In this document: positions 58,087 through 64,000 of the stretch, piece after piece
Position numbering within the stretch: position 1 is the stretch's first letter
Layout of the letters: each line of letters starts with the position of its first letter
NCBI RefSeq assembly: GCF_026745355.1
Contig: NC_079202.1
Span: 63,833,055 to 63,897,054, forward strand
Length of the DNA: 64,000 bases
From: Beta vulgaris subsp. vulgaris
Lineage: Eukaryota; Streptophyta; Magnoliopsida; Caryophyllales; Amaranthaceae
Direction: 5' to 3'
The notes under the pieces: model-generated
Database searches by the model: none
What the model was told of the DNA's origin: nothing
What the model saw: the letters and a program-made list of their open reading frames with translations, nothing else
Program-made: the position numbers and the translations under genes

Positions 58087-59036
58087 AAATCATTTAGCAT
58101 GTCTTACGCTGAAGCTTAATTTGTTTCCAAAATTACTGGCTTTGACATAGGGTATTATAATCTAGGGTGTTCAGTCAATTAACTGTCATAACAGTTATAG
58201 GAATTCACTAATCTTTAACGTAACCGTTAAGAACCGGTTGTTCATTAGCGGTTAAGTTGTTTTTAACCCGGTTGAGTTGTATTGACTTTGTATTTTTTTA
58301 TTTTTTTTTGAAGAATATACACTTATCAGACCCAGATATTGGATGTAATCCTCAAAAACTAAGAAACTCCACATATTTTGACCAATCTATACAAATATAT
58401 CAAAAGGTGTGTGTGATAATGTATACACGTCATGTGTTATTTCTGTTACTCCATTAAAATTGTTCAATGTGTACGTAAGTTATGTCGATTAACAAAAGTA
58501 AAATTAGCTGGTAACAAGATTTGAACCCGTGACCTTTTATTATTATAACATGACACAATTACCATCTCAACCAACTTTTAATAATGTTTTAAGTGTCCAC
58601 AATAAAAATTTGAATTACCATCTAGGAAAAGACATAATACAATAAGAAGCCATCAGAGAATCAACCCTCTTGGTAAAAATAAACTCGGAGGCCCATCGCT
58701 TTGCACTATGGAAAAAGAAAACCTCAACTTACAGAATTGTAGAAGTAGAAGTAAGGATGTGTACATCAATAAACATTAAAAAAAAAATTAAAAATCTATT
58801 TAGCATGGAAACTCTCATGAAGATCATGTTTTCCATTTTCGAAACTCAAGAGGACAAAATTTATTTGAAAGACCAGCGAGTTTCCTGCCTTAATGATCTT
58901 CAGTCACAAAATGATATTTTCCCAACTAAAAATCTCTATAGTCTATGCCCTATTATATAAATCTTTTGTCGGTAATAAACGAAACTACAACAGATTTCTA
59001 TGCAACAATAGTTAATTAATCCTAAATTTTGAGTTT
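58087..59036. other. RRP42 3' region and degraded repeats
   Basis: After the RRP42 stop is a likely 3' UTR. At 58155-58280 there are TAACCGTTA/AACCGGTT motifs of possible hAT-MITE origin. At about 58505-58585 (minus strand) a SINE-like head with box B GGGTTCAAATC is visible. No further gene was seen before the tandem array. Confidence 0.4.
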
Positions 59037-62000
59037 CACAAGAACTGACCAAATGAGGTGTTCAAAGGTTTTTTCGAGGCAACACAAATGTGTCAAGTAC
59101 CTACGCAACGTTACAAGTCACATCGACTTTCCCGGGAACGTTTCAGGAGCAGATATGACCAGGCTATGAGAAGTCCAAAAATGTTCGAAAAATACCCAAA
59201 ATTGAAGGTAATAATACACTCTTTCTGACTTATTCCGGGGCCCGAGCTCCGAACGCCACGAGATGCGTCCTAGGCACATGGGAGGTCATTGGAAAGGAGT
59301 CATGTGACTTGGAACGCATACATAAATGTTTGTATGTTCATTTTGAGACAATTTTGGGTTTCACGCGAAATAAACAAATGTGTTGTTCAGATGCAACATA
59401 AATGGTGCCAAGCACCCGCGCAACATCACAAGTCACATCAACTTTCGTAGGAATGTTTCGGGAGCAAATATGACCAGGCCATGAGAAGTCCAAAAATGTC
59501 CCAAACACAAACAAAATTGAAGGTTATAATACACGCTTTCGGACTTTCTCGGGACCCGACCCCCGAACACCATGGGATGCCGCATAGGCACATGGGAGGT
59601 CATTGGAAAGTAGTCATGTGGCTTGGAACGAATATGTGGATGTCTGTATGTTCATTTCGAGACAATTTTGGGTGAGAAATGAACAAATGGGGTGTTCAGA
59701 TGCAACATAAATGGTGTCAAGCACCCGCGCAACATTACAAGTCACATCCGCTTTCCTAGGAAAGTTTCAGGAGTAAATATGACCAGACTCGAAAAACTCC
59801 AAAAATGTCCCAGAAATAGCCAAAATTAAAGGTTATAATACACGCTTTCAGACTTTTCCGGGGCACGAGCTATAAACGCCATAGGATGCCTCCTTGGAAC
59901 ATGGGATGTCATTGGAAAAGAGTCATGTGGCTTGGAACGAAAGTGGATGTCTTTACGTTCATTTCGAGTCAAATTTGGGTTTCACGAGAAATGAACAAAT
60001 CGAATGTTTAAAGGCTTTTCGAGGCAATGCAAATGGTGTCAAGCATACGCGCAACATTACAAGTCACTTCGGAATTCCTAGGAATGTTTCGGGAGAAAAT
60101 ATGACAGAACCCGGAGAAGTCGAAAATTGTCCCAAAAAAATCGAAATTGAAGGTTATAATACACGCTTTCGGAATTTCTCGGGGCCCGAAGTCCGAACGC
60201 CACGGGATTCCCCCTAGGGCCGTGGGAGGTCATTGGTAAGGAGTTATGTGGCTCGGAACGAATATATGAATGTCTTTACGTTCATTTCGAAACAATTTTA
60301 GGTTTCACGAGAAATCAACAAATAGGGTATTCAAAGGCTTTTCTAGGCAACACAAATGGTGCCAAGCATCCGCGCAACATTACAGGTCGCGTGGACTTTC
60401 CTAGGAACGTTTCGGGAGAAAATTTGACCAGACTCGGAAAAGGCCAAAATTGTCCCAGAAACAGCCAAAATTAAAGGTTATAATACACGATTTCAGACTT
60501 TCCCGGGGCACGAGCTCAGAACGCCATAGGCTGCCTCCTTGGGACATGAGAGGTCATTGGAAAAGAGTCACGTGGCTTGGAACGAATAAGTTAATGCCTT
60601 TACGTTCATTTCGTGTCAAATTTGGGTTTCACAAGAAATGAACAAATATGGTGTTCAGAGGCTTTCTGAGGCAATGCAAATGGTGCCAAGCACCCGCACA
60701 ACATTACAAGTCACAACGGCACTCCTATGAATGTTTCGGGAGAAAATATTACCGGACCCGGAGAACTCAATAAATATTCCGAAAACAACCCAAATTGAGG
60801 TTCGCGAACTCCACAGGATGCCTCCTAGGGCCGTGAGAGGTCATTGGTAAGGAATGATGTGGCTCGAAACGAATATATGAATGTTTTTACGTTCATTTCG
60901 AGGCAATTTTAGATTTCACGAGAAATCAACAAATAGGGTGTTCAAAGGCTTTTCGAGGCAACACAAATGGTGTCAAGCACCCGCGTAACATCACAACTCA
61001 CGTCGATTTTCCTAGGAACGTTCGGAAGAAAATATGACCAGACCCGGAAAAGTCCAAAAATGTCCCATAAACAGCCAAAATTGAAGGTTATAATACACGC
61101 TTCAGACTTTCCCGGGACACGAGCTCTGGACGCCATAGGATGCCTCCTTGAGACATGGGAGGTCATTGAAAATGAGTCATGTGGCTTGGAATGAATAAGT
61201 TGATGCCTTTACGTTCATTTCGAGTTAACTTTGGGTTTCATGAGAATTGAGCAAATAGGGTGTTCAAAGGTTTTTGAGCCAATGCAAATGGTGTCAAGCA
61301 CCCGCGCAACATTACAAGTTACATCGGCACTCCTATGAATGTTTCGGGAGAAAATATTACCGGACCCGGAGAAGTCCAATAATGTTCCGAAAACAGCCAA
61401 AATTGAAGGTTATAATACACGCTTTCGGACTTTCTCGGGGCCCAAGGTCCGAACGCCACGAGATGCCTCCTAGGACCGTGGGACGTCATTGGTAAGGAGT
61501 TATGTGGCTCGGAACGAATATATGAATGTCTTTACGTTCATTTCGAGGCAATTTTAGGTTTTCACGAGAAATAAACAAATAGGGTGTTGAGAGGCCTTTC
61601 GAGGCAACACAAATGGTGCCAAGCACCCGCGCAACATCACAAGTCACGTCGACTTTCCTAGGAACGTTTCGTGAGAAAATATGAACAGATCCGGAGAAGT
61701 CCAAAAATGTCGCAAAAACAGCCAAAATTGAAGGTTATAATACACACTTTTGGACTTTCCCGGGACACGAGCTCTGAACGCCATAGGATACCTCCTTGGG
61801 ACATGGGAGGTCATTGAAAAAGAGTCATATGGCTTGGAACGAATAAGTTGATGCCTTTACGTTCATTTCGAGTCAAATTTGGGTTTCACGAAAAATGAAC
61901 AAATAGGGTGTTCAGAGGCTTTCTGAGGCAATGCAAATGGTGCCAAGCACCCGCGCAACATTACAAGTCAAATCGGCGCTCCTATGAATCTTTCGGGAGA

Positions 62001-63373
62001 AATTATTACCGGACCCGGAGAAGTCCAAAAATGTTGCGAAAACAGCCAAAATTGAAGGTATACACGCTTTCGGACTTTCTCGGGGCCGAAAGTCATAACG
62101 CGACGGGATGCCTCCTAGGGCCTTAGGAGGTCATTGGTAAGGAGTGATGTGGCTCGGAACGAATATTTGAATGTCTTTACGTTCATTTCGAGGCAATTTT
62201 AGGTTTTCACGAGAAATAAATAAATAAGGTGTTCAGAGGCTTTTCGAGGCAACACAAATGGTGCCAAGCACCCGCGCAATATAACAAGTCACGTCGACTT
62301 TCCTAGGAACGTTTCGTGAGAAAATATGAACAGACCCAGAGAAGTCTGAAAATGTCGCAAAAACAGCCAAAATTGAAGGTTATAATACACACTTTTGGAC
62401 TTTCCCGGGCCCGAGCTCCGAACGCCACGAGATGCCTCCTAGGGACATTGGAGGTCATTGGAAAAAAGTCATATGGCTTGGAACGAATAAGTTGATGCTT
62501 TTACGTTCATTTCGAGTCAAATTTGGGTTTCACGAGAAATGAACAGATAGGGTGTTTAGAGGCTTTCTGAGGCCATGCAAATGGTGCCAAGCACCCGTGC
62601 AACATTACAAGTCAAATCGGCGCTCCTATGAATCTTTCGGGAGAAAATATTACCGGACCCGGAGAAGTCCAAAAATATCCTGAAAACAGCCAAAATTGAA
62701 GGTTATAATACACGCTTTCGGACTTTCTCGGGGCCCAAAGTCATAACGCCAGGGGATGCCTCCTAGGGCCATGGGAGGTCATTGGTAAGGAGTGGTGTGT
62801 CTAGGAACGAATATAGGAATGTCTTTATGTTCATTTTGAGACAATTTTAGGTTTTCACGAGAAATAAACAAATAGGGTGTTCAGAGGCTTTTCGAGGCAA
62901 CACAAATGGTGCCAAGCACCTGCGCAATATCACAAGTCACGTCGACTTTCCTAGGAACGTTTCGTGAGAAAATATGACCAGACCCGGAGAAGTCCAAAAA
63001 TGTCGCAAAAACAGCCAAAATTGAAGGTCATTGGAGAAAATAATACACACTTTTGGACTTTCCCGGGGGCCTCGAGCTCCGAACGCCACAGGATGCCTCC
63101 TAGGGACATTGGAGGTCATTGGAGAGGAATCATGTGGCTTTGAACGAATATATAGATGTCTTTACGTTCATTGCGAGGTAATTAATTTTGGGTTTCACGA
63201 GAAATCAACAAATAGGTTGTTCAGAGGCTTTTCGAGGCAACACAAATAGTGCCAAGCACCCGTGCAACGTCACAAGTCACATCGACTTTCCTAGGAATGT
63301 TTCCGGAGGAAATATGACCAAGCTCGGATAAGTCCAAAAATGTCCCAGAAAACAGCAAAAATTGAAGGTTATA
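59037..63373. repeat. Tandem array of about 13.5 copies of a ~322-bp unit
   Basis: The landmark CAAGCACCCGCGCAAC or a variant recurs at 59094, 59409, 59718, 60040, 60363, 60687, 60974, 61295, 61620, 61944, 62265, 62588, 62913 and 63253. Spacing is 309-325 bp except for one 287-bp copy (internal deletion near 60800) and one 340-bp copy (small insertion near 63027). From about 60040 to 62900, units alternate between a CTCGGAACGAATATATGAATG type and a CTTGGAACGAATAAGTTGATG type, a ~645-bp dimeric repeat. Units at the left edge are more diverged. All short frames inside are byproducts. It could be a small satellite block or the tandem interior of a larger transposon. Confidence 0.95.
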
Positions 63374-63428
63374 AGTAGTAAAAACTAAAGGTGAACCAAT
63401 CCGGTTAAAATTTAGTTGAGAGCTAATA

Positions 63429-63731
63429 CTACCTCCGTTCTTTTTCTATTACAACAATGTGTTTGGACACAATATTTGAGGATTTGGAACAAATGAGTAG
63501 TTTAGCATAAAAAGTAACTCTTTAATTAACTAGAGTAGGAGAAAAATCATCCTTATAAAATAAAAGCAATAATATAAAGCAAAGTGAGTATTTAATGATT
63601 GTTTTAATAAGATAAAGTAAGGGCAATATTATCAATTAAAGTTGCTTCTTATACCAAAATTGGAATTGTTACAATAGATGTGAAACTACCCAAAATAGTA
63701 ATTAATTGTAATATAAAAATAACGGAGGAAG
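63429..63731. mobile_element. Stowaway MITE, 303 bp
   Basis: Ends CTACCTCCGTTCTTTTTCTA and AATATAAAAATAACGGAGGAAG are inverted, flanked by TA (63427-63428, 63732-63733). The arms pair through ATTACAAC/GTTACAAT-like text. It lies just right of the tandem array. Confidence 0.83.
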
Positions 63732-63733
63732 TA

Positions 63734-64000
63734 TATTGTAACCTCATCTCATGTACGAATCTATAATATGTAAAATTTTGTGTATTATAGGAGCTTTAGT
63801 TCTTTACCATTTAATACTATTGTACATCATCTATTTTAAAATAAGTAAAATGTTGATGGAGACTGTGGAATTAAAGAAAGCAAAGAGATAGAAACAAAAC
63901 AAATTGTGACCTATGTGCAGAAAGAGTTGGTCTTATAAGATACCATCTAATTTTAATTTAAAATTATGCTTTTTTTTTTAAGATGAAGGGGACTCACTTG
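63734..64000. other. Gene-free end of window
   Basis: This short AT-rich stretch has no gene or bounded element. Confidence 0.5.

Noticed and set aside
59481..63249. Many 60-107 codon frames on both strands in the tandem array
   Set aside because: They recur with the repeat period, vary in frame and length between units, and show no domain; they are byproducts of the array.

Overview
This is plant nuclear DNA: AT-rich, with intron-containing genes and dense layers of mostly degraded transposable elements. The strongest gene is a four-exon NADH-nitrate reductase whose protein looks closest to the spinach/beet type. I therefore infer a Caryophyllales genome, probably Amaranthaceae (spinach or a relative). 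The species is an inference only.

Three protein genes can be supported, all on the + strand. (1) Nitrate reductase (NIA), 15652-21991, 905 codons in four exons; its introns carry a short Stowaway, a hAT-type MITE, and a SINE split by another hAT-type MITE. (2) A glycine-rich secreted or anchored protein, about 44985-45617, one open exon. (3) The exosome core subunit RRP42, 49457-58086, 289 codons in seven coding exons. A 5.3-kb antisense Ty1/copia element sits in its third intron between coding exons and an LTR remnant sits in its fifth. These genes share no pathway (nitrate assimilation, a wall or secreted protein, RNA decay); they are ordinary neighbours in a repeat-rich region.

Layout: 1-15.4 kb is gene-free and holds SINEs, nested Stowaway MITEs, a complete 291-bp TRIM, a 5'-truncated LINE with a long ORF, and a probable solo LTR. 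15.5-22.5 kb is NIA. 22.7-44 kb is gene-free: a C/G-rich foldback element, a Tourist-like element with pentamer arrays, hAT MITEs, a Tourist-like element nested in a Stowaway, a CACTA-like element, several Stowaways, a 1,710-bp solo LTR with phased GC-rich palindromes, and a 77-bp mini-SINE. 44.4-45.7 kb is the glycine-rich gene. 47-58 kb is RRP42 with its insertions. 59.0-63.4 kb is a tandem array of about 13.5 copies of a ~322-bp unit with an alternating dimer pattern, followed by one last Stowaway.

Many element boundaries were fixed by target-site duplications read directly from the sequence. I found no convincing new biological system. The most unusual structures are the 21-bp-phased palindrome cluster inside the solo LTR, the dimeric satellite-like array, the pentamer-filled Tourist-like element and the multi-level nesting of elements.
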